From: Thermoflexus sp. | GTDB lineage: Bacteria > Chloroflexota > Anaerolineae > Thermoflexales > Thermoflexaceae | Assembly: GCF_034432235.1 (NCBI RefSeq) | Contig: NZ_DAOUCJ010000078.1 | Span: 8,531-72,530 of the forward strand | DNA: 64,000 bases | Reading direction: 5' to 3' | The notes under the pieces: generated by a model | Seen by the model: the letters and a program-made list of their open reading frames with translations, nothing else | Told to the model about the DNA's origin: nothing | Database searches by the model: none | Program-made: the position numbers and the translations under genes | Shown: in pieces, positions 46,406-54,024 of the stretch | How the letters are laid out: each line of letters starts with the position of its first letter | How positions within the stretch are numbered: position 1 is the first letter of the stretch

Positions 46406-46790
46406 GGGGGCGAAGAGGGCTCGACGGGGGAGGCAGATCGTCGGTGGCAGGTCGGGGCCGCTCGGACCCCGTGAACAACCCGAGCAAACCACAAGTGCCA
46501 ACCGCGATTACGCGGCTCTCCCGCTGGCCGCCTAAGCCAGCGTGAGGGGACGGTCCCCCGATGAGGGGACCCGCTCGACCGGACCCATCGCCGACGGGGC
46601 CGGATCGGGTGGGACAAAGTCGGCGTGCGGCGGCCGGGCGCCCCGGAAGGCCGCCTAAGATCCAAGGGGCTGGCCGGCCGGAGACCTTGCCGGTGGGAGG
46701 ACCGGCCGGCGAGAGGGAAAAACCGGATACGCCTGTAGGCACCGGCGATCGAATCTTCCGGACGCGGGTTCGATTCCCGCCGCCTCCACC
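46406..46790 (+). ncRNA. ssrA: Transfer-messenger RNA (tmRNA)
   Basis: About 385 bases. The 5' end GGGGGCG pairs with CGCCTCC near the 3' end, forming a tRNA-like acceptor; GGTTCGATTCC near 46770 is the T arm. A 5' stretch reads GCTCGACGGGGGAGGC, as in bacterial tmRNA. The resume codon and tag begin at 46498: ANRDYAALPLAA followed by TAA, ending in the LAA degron recognised by proteases. CCA is not fully encoded. tmRNA frees stalled ribosomes and tags the unfinished protein. It is separated by 254 bases from the disulfide oxidoreductase gene. Confidence 0.96.
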
Positions 46791-46795
46791 TGCGC

Positions 46796-46840
46796 GGAAG
46801 TGGGCGGGGTCCTGAGGTGGGCCTCGCCCACTTCCCGTTT
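46796..46840 (+). terminator. Terminator-like hairpin after tmRNA
   Basis: A 14-pair stem (GGAAGTGGGCGGGG against CCTCGCCCACTTCC, one G-T pair) with a 12-base loop, followed by CGTTTA. It starts six bases beyond the tmRNA end. Confidence 0.7.
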
Positions 46841-46886
46841 ATAAGGCCGGGGGCTTCAATTTTTTCTCGCGCCGACAGGGCGTGCC

Positions 46887-48062
46887 ATGGGGGTCACGGA
46901 TTATTATGTCTGGCGGGAATTCGAGGATCGCATCGGCGGGGAGCGGATCCGCTGGGCGGGGAAGCCGGGCCTGGAGATCTGGAGCCATGTCGATCCGGGT
47001 GTGGCCCTCATCGCCCAGGTGATGGAGATCGGCCCCGAGGATCACGTCCTGGATTTGAACTGCGGGGTGGGATGGTTAGGGGTACTGGCCGCCCGACGCA
47101 CAACCGGTCGGATCGTCCTGGCCAGCGACCACGGCCTGGCGGTGGAAGCTGCTCGGCGCACGATGGCGATGAACGGCTTCGAGGGGCGCGCCCGGATCTT
47201 CCATGGCGATGGCTATCCCCTCCTGGAGCCCGGGTCTTTCGATGTGGTTCTTTTGAACATCCCCAAGGGCAAGGAGGTGGCGCAACGCCTGGTGCGCCTC
47301 GCAGCATGGGCGCTTAAGCCTGGGGGACGGCTCTATCTGGCCGGGCCGAAGCGAGGCGGCGTAGACAGCATCATCGCTTACGCCCGGGATCTCTTCGGCC
47401 GGGCTCCGGTATGGGCGTATGGAAGCGGCTACCGGGTGGCGGTGGCCTCCCGCCCGGCTCACCTGGAGATCGAGCCTCCCGGAGATGATTTCGTGGAACG
47501 GGAGGCGGTCGTTCGGGGCCGCACCTGGCGCTTCATCACTCGCCCTGGCCTGTTCTCGTGGTCCGCTCTGGATGAGGGAACCCGTCATCTCATCGAACAG
47601 ATGGAGATCCGCCCCACGGATCACGTTCTGGACCTGGGATGCGGATATGGGATCGTAGGGGTGATCGCTGGCCACGAAGCGCGGGAAGGTCGGGTGGTGA
47701 TGGTGGATATCAGCGCGGCAGCCCTGGAGGCGAGCCGCCGCACTCTGGCCCTTTATTCCCTGCCTCACGTGGAAGTCCGTCTCAGCGACGTCATCGATGG
47801 CGTGCGGGGAGAACTGTTCGATGTCGTGGTGACCAATCCGCCGATCCACCAGGGCTTTGGAGTCGAACGGGAAGTCGCTACACAATTCGTATATGATGCT
47901 CCCTCCGTGTTGCGCCCTGGAGGGCGGCTCTATCTGGTTGGGGCGGTGGTGCTGCCTTATCGCACAATCATTGAGCGGGTCTTCGGGAACGTGGAGATCC
48001 TGTTCGATGATCGCCATTATCGGGTGTATCGGGCGCTCCACATGCCCCGCCGGCTTCGATAG
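46887..48062 (+). CDS. Tandem RsmC-like methyltransferase
   Basis: 391 residues with two Rossmann methyltransferase halves. The N-terminal half (about 45-195) has the SAM-binding DHVLDLNCGVGWLGVLAARR but carries NIPKG where the catalytic NPP(Y) normally lies, suggesting a degenerate half. The C-terminal half (about 225-385) has DHVLDLGCGYGIVGVIAGHE and the intact VVTNPPIHQG. RsmC/RlmG-type rRNA guanine methyltransferases have this structure, with an inactive first half for RNA binding. The exact rRNA base is not readable. It follows the tmRNA on the same strand with its own start context. Confidence 0.82.
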   Translation: MGVTDYYVWREFEDRIGGERIRWAGKPGLEIWSHVDPGVALIAQVMEIGPEDHVLDLNCGVGWLGVLAARRTTGRIVLASDHGLAVEAARRTMAMNGFEGRARIFHGDGYPLLEPGSFDVVLLNIPKGKEVAQRLVRLAAWALKPGGRLYLAGPKRGGVDSIIAYARDLFGRAPVWAYGSGYRVAVASRPAHLEIEPPGDDFVEREAVVRGRTWRFITRPGLFSWSALDEGTRHLIEQMEIRPTDHVLDLGCGYGIVGVIAGHEAREGRVVMVDISAAALEASRRTLALYSLPHVEVRLSDVIDGVRGELFDVVVTNPPIHQGFGVEREVATQFVYDAPSVLRPGGRLYLVGAVVLPYRTIIERVFGNVEILFDDRHYRVYRALHMPRRLR

Positions 48063-48293
48063 CTGGCGCGGTTGGCCGTTCCCCAGATTCCGATAGCACC
48101 CTGCGGCCTCTCTATCGATAAGGGGATATCTGACCTCGCGTGGAGATCGGGCACGGCCTGGGGCGATGGTTTTGAATCAGCCTGGGGTCCGTCGGAAGAG
48201 CAGCAACCATGCCGGAAGCCGGAACCGCGCCCCCCCAGCGCCTCCACGTCCGAAGGGCTTCCCCAAAATCTGTGGACGGCCGTGGACATCCCA

Positions 48294-48323
48294 TTGACAG
48301 CCTTTCCTTCGGAACGGTATAAT
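48294..48323 (+). promoter_or_regulatory. Consensus sigma-70 promoter for rpsU
   Basis: TTGACA (48294-48299) and TATAAT (48318-48323), both perfect, with an 18-base spacer. Transcription would start near 48330, giving a short leader before the S21 gene. Confidence 0.85.
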
Positions 48324-48365
48324 GAGCTAAAGAAGAACTCCATGCACAGAAAGGGGGTGGGGACA

Positions 48366-48578
48366 TTGGCCCGCGTGATCATTGAGGAGGGGGAGTCCTT
48401 CGAGTCGGCCCTCAAGCGATTCAATAAGCAGATCCAGGCCGACAAGTTGCTCTCGGAGCTACGGCGCCGGCGCTATTATGAGCCGCCCAGCGTGATCCGC
48501 AAGCGCAAGAAGGCAGCCAAGCTGCGCAAAAGCCGGCGCACGACTTTGAAGGCCCTGCGAGCGGCCGGTTTGCTGTAA
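48366..48578 (+). CDS. rpsU: 30S ribosomal protein S21
   Basis: 70 residues from a TTG at 48366 with AAGGGGGTG upstream. The start at TTG gives L(M)ARVIIEEGESFESALKRF, exactly the S21 N-terminus, while the ATG at 48342 would add eight residues not seen in the family. The rest is highly basic (RRRRYYEPPSVIRKRKKAAK, then a Lys/Arg tail). S21 sits on the 30S platform near the anti-Shine-Dalgarno region and affects initiation. The gene has its own consensus promoter and terminator, so it is monocistronic. Confidence 0.95.
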   Translation: MARVIIEEGESFESALKRFNKQIQADKLLSELRRRRYYEPPSVIRKRKKAAKLRKSRRTTLKALRAAGLL

Positions 48579-48600
48579 GCGCAGCGCGGGGTAGACAAAC

Positions 48601-48635
48601 AAAAGGGTGGGGCTTCCCCCACCCTTTTGTTTTTT
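48601..48635 (+). terminator. Intrinsic terminator after rpsU
   Basis: A 12-base perfect stem (AAAAGGGTGGGG with its complement, loop CTTC) is followed by GTTTTTT. It is 22 bases past the rpsU stop. Confidence 0.9.
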
Positions 48636-48668
48636 GGGGTGGGGGTCGCCTTCGGCGACCCCCACCCC
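48636..48668. repeat. Perfect 15-bp stem palindrome with CCTTCGG loop region
   Basis: Arms GGGGTGGGGGTCGCC and its exact complement, with a TTC loop. It follows the rpsU terminator at once. A similar CCTTCGG-capped hairpin occurs at 60782-60816, so they may be copies of one element. Confidence 0.6.
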
Positions 48669-48739
48669 TAAAATCCCGCGGGTCGATAGGAGGAGCAGAC
48701 CAGGCTATCTTCCGCAGCCCGACCGACCTCTGAATGCCC

Positions 48740-48934
48740 TCAAGGGAGCATCTCCGTCTTCAGCACGGCGTCCAGCACGATCATCGCGGCCAGCGCCAGG
48801 GGCACCGCAGTGCCCAGATGATAGAGCCATCCATATTTCGCAGGCGGGATCGCATAAAGCGCCAGGACGCATAGCTCCAGCGCGATCCCGATGATGAGAC
48901 CACCGATGACGACGGCAACCCGTTTGGCCAGCAT
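48740..48934 (-). CDS. Small two-helix membrane protein
   Basis: 64 residues from the ATG at 48934, with AGGAGGAG seven bases upstream. Two hydrophobic helices (about 4-28 and 37-58) with a KYGWLYHLG loop; no Cys or charged motif hints at function, and no family is recognised. It begins 309 bases from the next gene. Confidence 0.6.
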   Translation of the reverse strand: MLAKRVAVVIGGLIIGIALELCVLALYAIPPAKYGWLYHLGTAVPLALAAMIVLDAVLKTEMLP

Positions 48935-49243
48935 CCTCGATCTCCTCCTGCCCCAGCGTTCTCCGGCTGTTCGAATGGATGCAACCGAACCTGATATAGA
49001 AAAGGCCAGATGAGCCGCCCCTCTCTGCTCTCCTCTCTGTAGAGCCTCTCGACTTCACCTCGATCCGAAGCCATCGCACGATCGAATGAGGGAGCGCCAG
49101 AGACTCCCCGCAACCGATCTTTCCTGAACGGTGTAGATTCTAATCCCCCCATGAGCGCTCGTCAATGCAACCCGTGGAAAATGAAGAGCCCGCGGGAGAA
49201 AAAAGAGAGCAGGTCGCTTCATCGCCTGCCCCGCTCCGCCGGC
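48935..49243. other. Intergenic region without recognised gene
   Basis: About 309 bases between the small membrane gene and yggT. No frame has convincing composition or a binding site, and I see no consensus promoter, RNA gene or hairpin. The first 20 bases hold the ribosome binding site of the gene at 48740. Confidence 0.6.
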
Positions 49244-49510
49244 TCAGAACCACCCCAGGAGAAGCGCCCGGAGGAACTGCCCCGCCAGTTCGATCAACAG
49301 GATCGCCACCAGGGGGCTGAAATCCAGCCCGCCCACAGGGGGGAGATAGCGCCGCAGGGGATTCAACACGGGCTCCACCGCGCTCGCCAGGAGGCGTCGG
49401 GCCGGATGCCACGGATCGAGGCCGATCCAGGAGGCGAACACATAAAACACAATCAGAAGAACGTAGAGATTGACCAGGGCGTCGATCAAGGAGATCAGCA
49501 TTCCAGGCAT
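49244..49510 (-). CDS. yggT: YggT family membrane protein
   Basis: 88 residues from the ATG at 49510; the frame extends upstream without family signal. Two hydrophobic segments, with the YggT motifs LLIVFYVFASWIGLDPWHPA and LLASAVEPVLNPLRRYLPPV, followed by GLDFSPLVAILLIELAGQFL. YggT proteins occur beside yggS, as here, and are implicated in osmotic tolerance and division-site membranes, though no single role is settled. yggS is 78 bases upstream on the same strand. Confidence 0.88.
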   Translation of the reverse strand: MPGMLISLIDALVNLYVLLIVFYVFASWIGLDPWHPARRLLASAVEPVLNPLRRYLPPVGGLDFSPLVAILLIELAGQFLRALLLGWF

Positions 49511-49588
49511 ATCGCTTTCCTCAAGGAAATTCGCGGGGCTGTGATCATGGCTCCCGCCCCCCAGGCCCTCCACAGAAAGGATCACGAA

Positions 49589-50332
49589 TCATGACGAGGG
49601 GCGCTCGCCGAAGATCGCCCGCCCCAGGCGGACCATGGTTGCGCCCTCCTCGATGGCCACCTCGAAATCGTCCGTCATGCCCATGGAGAGGTGCTCCCAG
49701 GAACCCTGGGGAAACCGCGCAGCCAGCGCGTCCCGCAGCGCTCGGAGCCGGCGAAACACCGGTCGGACCGCTTCGGGATCGGGGGCGATGGGCGCGACCG
49801 TCATCAGCCCGAGGACCTCCAGGCCAGGCTGATCCAGGATCCGGGCGACCGCCTCGAAGAAAGCCTCCCGCTGGGCCGCATCGTCCTCCCAGCGGTCCAG
49901 GGGGAAGCCGTATTTGCTCGCCTCGCCGGAGACATTGCACTCCAGAAGGACCCTTGCCCGCTGTCCCCTCTCCCCCGCCAGCCGGCTGAGCTTCTCCGCC
50001 AGCGGCACCGAATCGACGGAATGGATCACGTCGAACAGGCTCAGGGCCCGCCGGGCCTTCCGCCGTTGCAGATGGCCGACCATATGCCACCGGATCGCCG
50101 CCGCGCCGCCCAGGAGGGCCTGCACCTGAGGGATTTTCCCCTCCGCTTCCTCCACCCGGTTCTCCCCGAAGATCCGCAGCCCACAGGCATACGCTTCCAG
50201 GATCCGCTCCGGCGGCACCGTCTTGGTCACGGCCACCACGGTGATCTCCCCCGGATCCCGGCCGGCCCGACGGGCTGCGCGCGTGATCCGTTCCTGAACC
50301 CGTTCCCAGCGCTCCGCGATGGAGGAGCTCAT
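49589..50332 (-). CDS. yggS: YggS family pyridoxal phosphate homeostasis protein
   Basis: 247 residues. The PLP-binding lysine lies in [20 protein letters not shown] (about residue 36). Other family marks are [51 protein letters not shown] and the ending [11 protein letters not shown]. YggS/PLPBP keeps free pyridoxal phosphate low and affects amino acid pools. It forms a tight pair with yggT. The next gene upstream, rtcB, is on the same strand with 111 bases between. Confidence 0.94.
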   Translation of the reverse strand: MSSSIAERWERVQERITRAARRAGRDPGEITVVAVTKTVPPERILEAYACGLRIFGENRVEEAEGKIPQVQALLGGAAAIRWHMVGHLQRRKARRALSLFDVIHSVDSVPLAEKLSRLAGERGQRARVLLECNVSGEASKYGFPLDRWEDDAAQREAFFEAVARILDQPGLEVLGLMTVAPIAPDPEAVRPVFRRLRALRDALAARFPQGSWEHLSMGMTDDFEVAIEEGATMVRLGRAIFGERPSS

Positions 50333-50443
50333 CCTCGAGAAGCCACCCGGATGGATTTCGAGCAGATGCGCTTGGGTTCGAAGCGAGCCGGCGGAGCGGG
50401 CCGCCGCGGACGACCCGGTCGCCCCTCAAACCCGAAGGGATCC

Positions 50444-53434
50444 TCACCCCTTGATCACCGCGATCGGCCGGAGCCGGGCCACCTTCTTGGCGATCCCCGC
50501 GTGGTGGACCACCTCGACCACGCGGCTGACGTCCTTGTAAGCTCGCGGGGCCTCCTCAGCCAGCCCGGCCATGGAGCCGGCGCGGACGACGATGCCCTGG
50601 CTTTCCAGCTCGGCCTTGAGCTTCTCGCCGCGGATCTCCCGCTTGGCCTGGGCGCGGCTCATGACGCGGCCGGCCCCGTGGCAGGTGCTTCCGAAGGTCT
50701 GGGCCATGGACCCGGGCGTCCCCAGCAACACATACGACGCCGTGCCCATCGAGCCCGGGATCAGAACCGGCTGCCCGATATCCACGTATTTCTTCGGCAG
50801 CCCGGGGGAGCCCGGACCCCAGGCGCGGGTGGCTCCCTTCCGGTGGACGCACACGGTCATCCGCTGGCCGTCGATCTCGTGGGTTTCGATCTTGCCCATG
50901 TTGTGGGCGATATCGTAGACCTGCCAGACATCGTGAGCAATGCCCTTCGGCTTGAGGACCTCCTCGAAGCTCTTACGGATGTAGTGGGCCAGGATCTGGC
51001 GGTTGCAGAAGGCGAAGTTCGCCGCACAGGCCATCGCCTTCAGGTAATCCTGCCCCTCCGGGCTATCGATGGGCGCGCACATCAGCTCCTTGTCGGGCAG
51101 CTTGATGCCGTATTTATGGATCACCCGCTCGAAGCGCTGGAGGTAATCGGTGCAGATCTGGTGGCCGAAGCCGCGGGAGCCGCAATGGATCTGGACGGCG
51201 ACCTGCCCCTCGAAGAGCCCCATCCGCTCCGCGCCCACCGGATCGAAGATCTCATCCACCACATCCACCTCGATGAAGTGGTTCCCGGCGCCCAGGGTGC
51301 CCAGCTGATCCTTCCCCCGCTCCTTGGCTTTCGGGGTCGCCTTGTCCGGATCCGCGTTGGGCATGCAGCCGAATTCCTCGGTGTGCTCCAGATCCTCGGG
51401 CCGGGCGTAGCCGTGGCGCAGCGCCCAGCGGGCCCCCTCCGCCAGCACCTCATCCAGTTGCCGCGCCGTCAGGGGGACGTGCCCTTCGGAGCCCACCCCG
51501 CTGGGGCAGTTGGAATAGATCCGCGACGCCAGCTCCGTTAGATGCGGCGCGATCTGCTCGTAGGTCAGATTGGTCGCCAGCAGCCGCACGCCGCAGTTGG
51601 ACACCACAAAGCCATTGGCGATGAAATTGTGGTCTTCATGAAGCACAGTGAAATCATACACATCGCCCGTATAGCCTTCCACAGGCTCAATGCGCTCAAT
51701 CTCCTCCCATACGATCCCGGAGCGCCCCAATCCCTCTGTCGCCTGCTTCATATAGGTCATGAAGTCCGGAAAATCCCGTGGGAGCCCGGCGCCCCCCTGC
51801 TGCTTTTCTGAGATGGACCGTTCCACAAAGCGAGCATTCACCGAGATGGAAACAGCCTCCAGCACGGCCTGGACGGGCTGGCCCTGCCGGTGGGCTTCCG
51901 CAATAGCCTGACGCAGCTCCTGTCGGGCCCGGCGCACTGCCTGTTTGCGCTTCAGATACTGGGCGCTGATCCAGCTCAAAAATCGACGTTCGTCGTTGTA
52001 TTCCACACCAACACGCGTGAACAACCGGATCAGATTATCCGCATCCCCGGAGATCAACAGGCGGAGAACCCGGGAGCGTGAGCCATTGGCTCGCAGGAGC
52101 GCCCGTCGCTCTATGTAGATCCCCCTGCTTCGAACGCCGAAGCGTTCCAGCATCTCCGCGATATCGGCCAGGAATCGGTATCCATCCGCGAGACGATGTT
52201 CCGCACAGGCAATGCTCAGAACAGGCCGTCGCAGCTTGACGGAGGACTGACTGTGCAAGGCCGGCGCTGTGAGCTCCGCGCCGAAGAGGGCGGCGAGGAA
52301 GAGCCGCTGTTGCCAGAGGGGAGCCCGCTTCAACCACTCCGGGATGCGTCCTCCATGGTCCGTCTTGGATCCCAGAGGCAGCCCCAGCGCTGCAAGAAGA
52401 GCGACCAGACCGGTGGAGTTCACCTCCAGCTCGCCGGTGACACCGATCGTTTCATAAACCTGATAAGGTGTGCGGATGAGCGCCCTGCGGCGTCGAGAAC
52501 GAAGGTAGCCTCCATATCCCAGCTGGTTGAGATCTGCCAGGATCTGCGCCAGGTCTTCCTCCTTCCCATATAAGACCAGCACCCCCTCCTTTCGACGACG
52601 CATGAACCCTGCTGTGCCGTCACCCCACGCGTAGCCCAGGAGTTTCAATAAATACGGAAGGGCAGGGGAAGTATACCGCAAAGGCAACAGCCCCCTTCGC
52701 CGCAGACCCGCGATGGCCTTGGTAATTCCACCGCGTCGATTGTCCTTGCCGGCTTCCAGAAGGACGCGCTCCACATCGGGGACATCCACAATGACCTCAT
52801 CAGGAGGCTCTTCGTAGGGAACTCCCTCGAAGGGCAGGAAGGCGATCCGGTCGCCAGCCTGCAGTTCGCTCACGGGCCGCATGCCCGCTGGAGTCAAGAA
52901 CGGATGATCCCCAGTGGCAATGATCTCATCTCCAGAGCAGGTGACGACCCTGTAGAGCACAGGATCCGCCGGTCGACGCAGGAAGCGAACAACCGGTGTC
53001 CGATCCAGGCATGCCAATCGGGCATCGTAGCAAACCAGCTCCGCGCGAGACCATTCCTCCGCCATTTCCTGGATCGGGCGAGTGTATCCAAAGCGATGCA
53101 GAATTCGGGCATCTCCGGTCAGGCAGTTGATGTCATACCCGATCGCTCCCGGTGAGATGATCCCGCCCGGGACCCGGCTGGCCATCACCCCTCCGATGGG
53201 GAAGCCATAGCCCATATGGACATCCGGCATGACAACGACGGCCCCCACCAGGCCAGGCAACGAGGCGGCATTCACCGCCTGATGCACCGACAGGTCCCCC
53301 AGGGCGTCCTCCAGCAGCTCCTCGTCCGCGTAGATGCGGACGGGGACGTTCATCCGCGGGTCGAACGAGGTGGGCAGTTCCCAGAGATACGCATGGATCC
53401 GTCGGAAATCCTGTTTCCGAATCTCCCGCGCCAT
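50444..53434 (-). CDS. rtcB: RNA-splicing ligase RtcB interrupted by an intein
   Basis: 996 residues as translated from the ATG at 53434 (AGGAGG nine bases upstream). The exteins are residues 1-103 and 614-996, 486 residues in total, the normal length of RtcB. The metal-binding motif PGAIGYDIN-C is split exactly before the Cys that binds manganese. Further RtcB marks are GTLGAGNHFIEVDVVDEIFD, VQIHCGSRGFGHQI, YDIAHNMGKIETHE, and SYVLLGTPGSMAQTFGSTCH. RtcB joins 2',3'-cyclic phosphate or 3'-phosphate to 5'-OH RNA ends, using GTP and Mn. Archease is encoded directly upstream. Ligase activity requires intein removal. Confidence 0.95.
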   Translation of the reverse strand: MAREIRKQDFRRIHAYLWELPTSFDPRMNVPVRIYADEELLEDALGDLSVHQAVNAASLPGLVGAVVVMPDVHMGYGFPIGGVMASRVPGGIISPGAIGYDINCLTGDARILHRFGYTRPIQEMAEEWSRAELVCYDARLACLDRTPVVRFLRRPADPVLYRVVTCSGDEIIATGDHPFLTPAGMRPVSELQAGDRIAFLPFEGVPYEEPPDEVIVDVPDVERVLLEAGKDNRRGGITKAIAGLRRRGLLPLRYTSPALPYLLKLLGYAWGDGTAGFMRRRKEGVLVLYGKEEDLAQILADLNQLGYGGYLRSRRRRALIRTPYQVYETIGVTGELEVNSTGLVALLAALGLPLGSKTDHGGRIPEWLKRAPLWQQRLFLAALFGAELTAPALHSQSSVKLRRPVLSIACAEHRLADGYRFLADIAEMLERFGVRSRGIYIERRALLRANGSRSRVLRLLISGDADNLIRLFTRVGVEYNDERRFLSWISAQYLKRKQAVRRARQELRQAIAEAHRQGQPVQAVLEAVSISVNARFVERSISEKQQGGAGLPRDFPDFMTYMKQATEGLGRSGIVWEEIERIEPVEGYTGDVYDFTVLHEDHNFIANGFVVSNCGVRLLATNLTYEQIAPHLTELASRIYSNCPSGVGSEGHVPLTARQLDEVLAEGARWALRHGYARPEDLEHTEEFGCMPNADPDKATPKAKERGKDQLGTLGAGNHFIEVDVVDEIFDPVGAERMGLFEGQVAVQIHCGSRGFGHQICTDYLQRFERVIHKYGIKLPDKELMCAPIDSPEGQDYLKAMACAANFAFCNRQILAHYIRKSFEEVLKPKGIAHDVWQVYDIAHNMGKIETHEIDGQRMTVCVHRKGATRAWGPGSPGLPKKYVDIGQPVLIPGSMGTASYVLLGTPGSMAQTFGSTCHGAGRVMSRAQAKREIRGEKLKAELESQGIVVRAGSMAGLAEEAPRAYKDVSRVVEVVHHAGIAKKVARLRPIAVIKG
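51596..53125 (-). other. Intein with LAGLIDADG-type homing endonuclease, inserted in RtcB
   Basis: 510 codons between GYDIN and CGVRLL of RtcB. The N-terminal splice motif is CLTGDARIL, block B is ATGDHPFLTPAG with a TxxH pattern, block F is VYDFTVLHEDHNF, and the C-terminus is NGFVVSN followed by Cys. The penultimate residue is Ser, not the usual His. Two LAGLIDADG-like segments, LLKLLGYAWGDGT and FLAALFGAEL, keep an acidic residue at the catalytic position. Archaeal RtcB proteins such as that of Pyrococcus horikoshii have an intein at the corresponding place, as I recall. The +1 Cys is the ligase's own metal ligand. Confidence 0.92.
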
Positions 53435-53445
53435 GATCCCCCTCC

Positions 53446-53889
53446 TCACACATCGAACACCAGCTCCACCCAGTAACGTCCATCTTCCTGCTGGATGGCC
53501 ACGTTGTGATAGGTCACCGCCTTTATATATTTTCGCATCTCCCGGGTCCGCTCTCCATAAACGGTCGCGCGAAGGCGACCGAGGGAATCTGGATCCCCGG
53601 GATCCGGCAGGCGGAGCTCATGGATCTCAAACCGCTTGAAAGCCAGGTGCTCCCGCTCCGTGTGGTAGACCAGCTCGTTCAGCCAGGCCACCAGCAATCC
53701 CTCAGGGCTGGCCGCCTCCACCTCAATTTCCCGCCGCTCGGACTCTCCCAGGGCGTCCAGGTCAACCAGCAGGCTATACATCCCCATCGCCGCGTTCGCG
53801 AACAGCTCCGGCAGCGTCCGCCCATAGGCCCGGATGGCCCAGTCCGCCGTGTGAGGGATCTCCTCGAAGGGGACTTCAAAGCTGGACAT
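53446..53889 (-). CDS. Archease (RtcB activator)
   Basis: 147 residues from the ATG at 53889 with AGGAGGAAAG upstream; the frame is open further upstream without similarity. Archease marks are EIPHTADWAIRAYGRTLPEL (about 8-27), GLLVAWLNELVYHTEREHLA (about 63-82) and AVTYHNVAIQQEDGRYWVEL close to the C-terminus. Archease speeds the guanylylation of RtcB and lets it use other nucleotides; the metal-binding acidic and His residues (DW near 15, and the late VYHTE) are present. The stop is 11 bases from the rtcB start, so both are clearly one operon. Confidence 0.93.
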   Translation of the reverse strand: MSSFEVPFEEIPHTADWAIRAYGRTLPELFANAAMGMYSLLVDLDALGESERREIEVEAASPEGLLVAWLNELVYHTEREHLAFKRFEIHELRLPDPGDPDSLGRLRATVYGERTREMRKYIKAVTYHNVAIQQEDGRYWVELVFDV

Positions 53890-54024
53890 ATGCTCCCTTT
53901 CCTCCTGCGGTCTGCGGTCGATCTCCCGGAGAAAGCCGCGCGCCCGGAACAACGAACACGGAGGCCTTCATTCGTGGTTCCTGTCCGTAGATGGCCTCCA
54001 TCTGGCCATCGGCACGGCCTTCGC

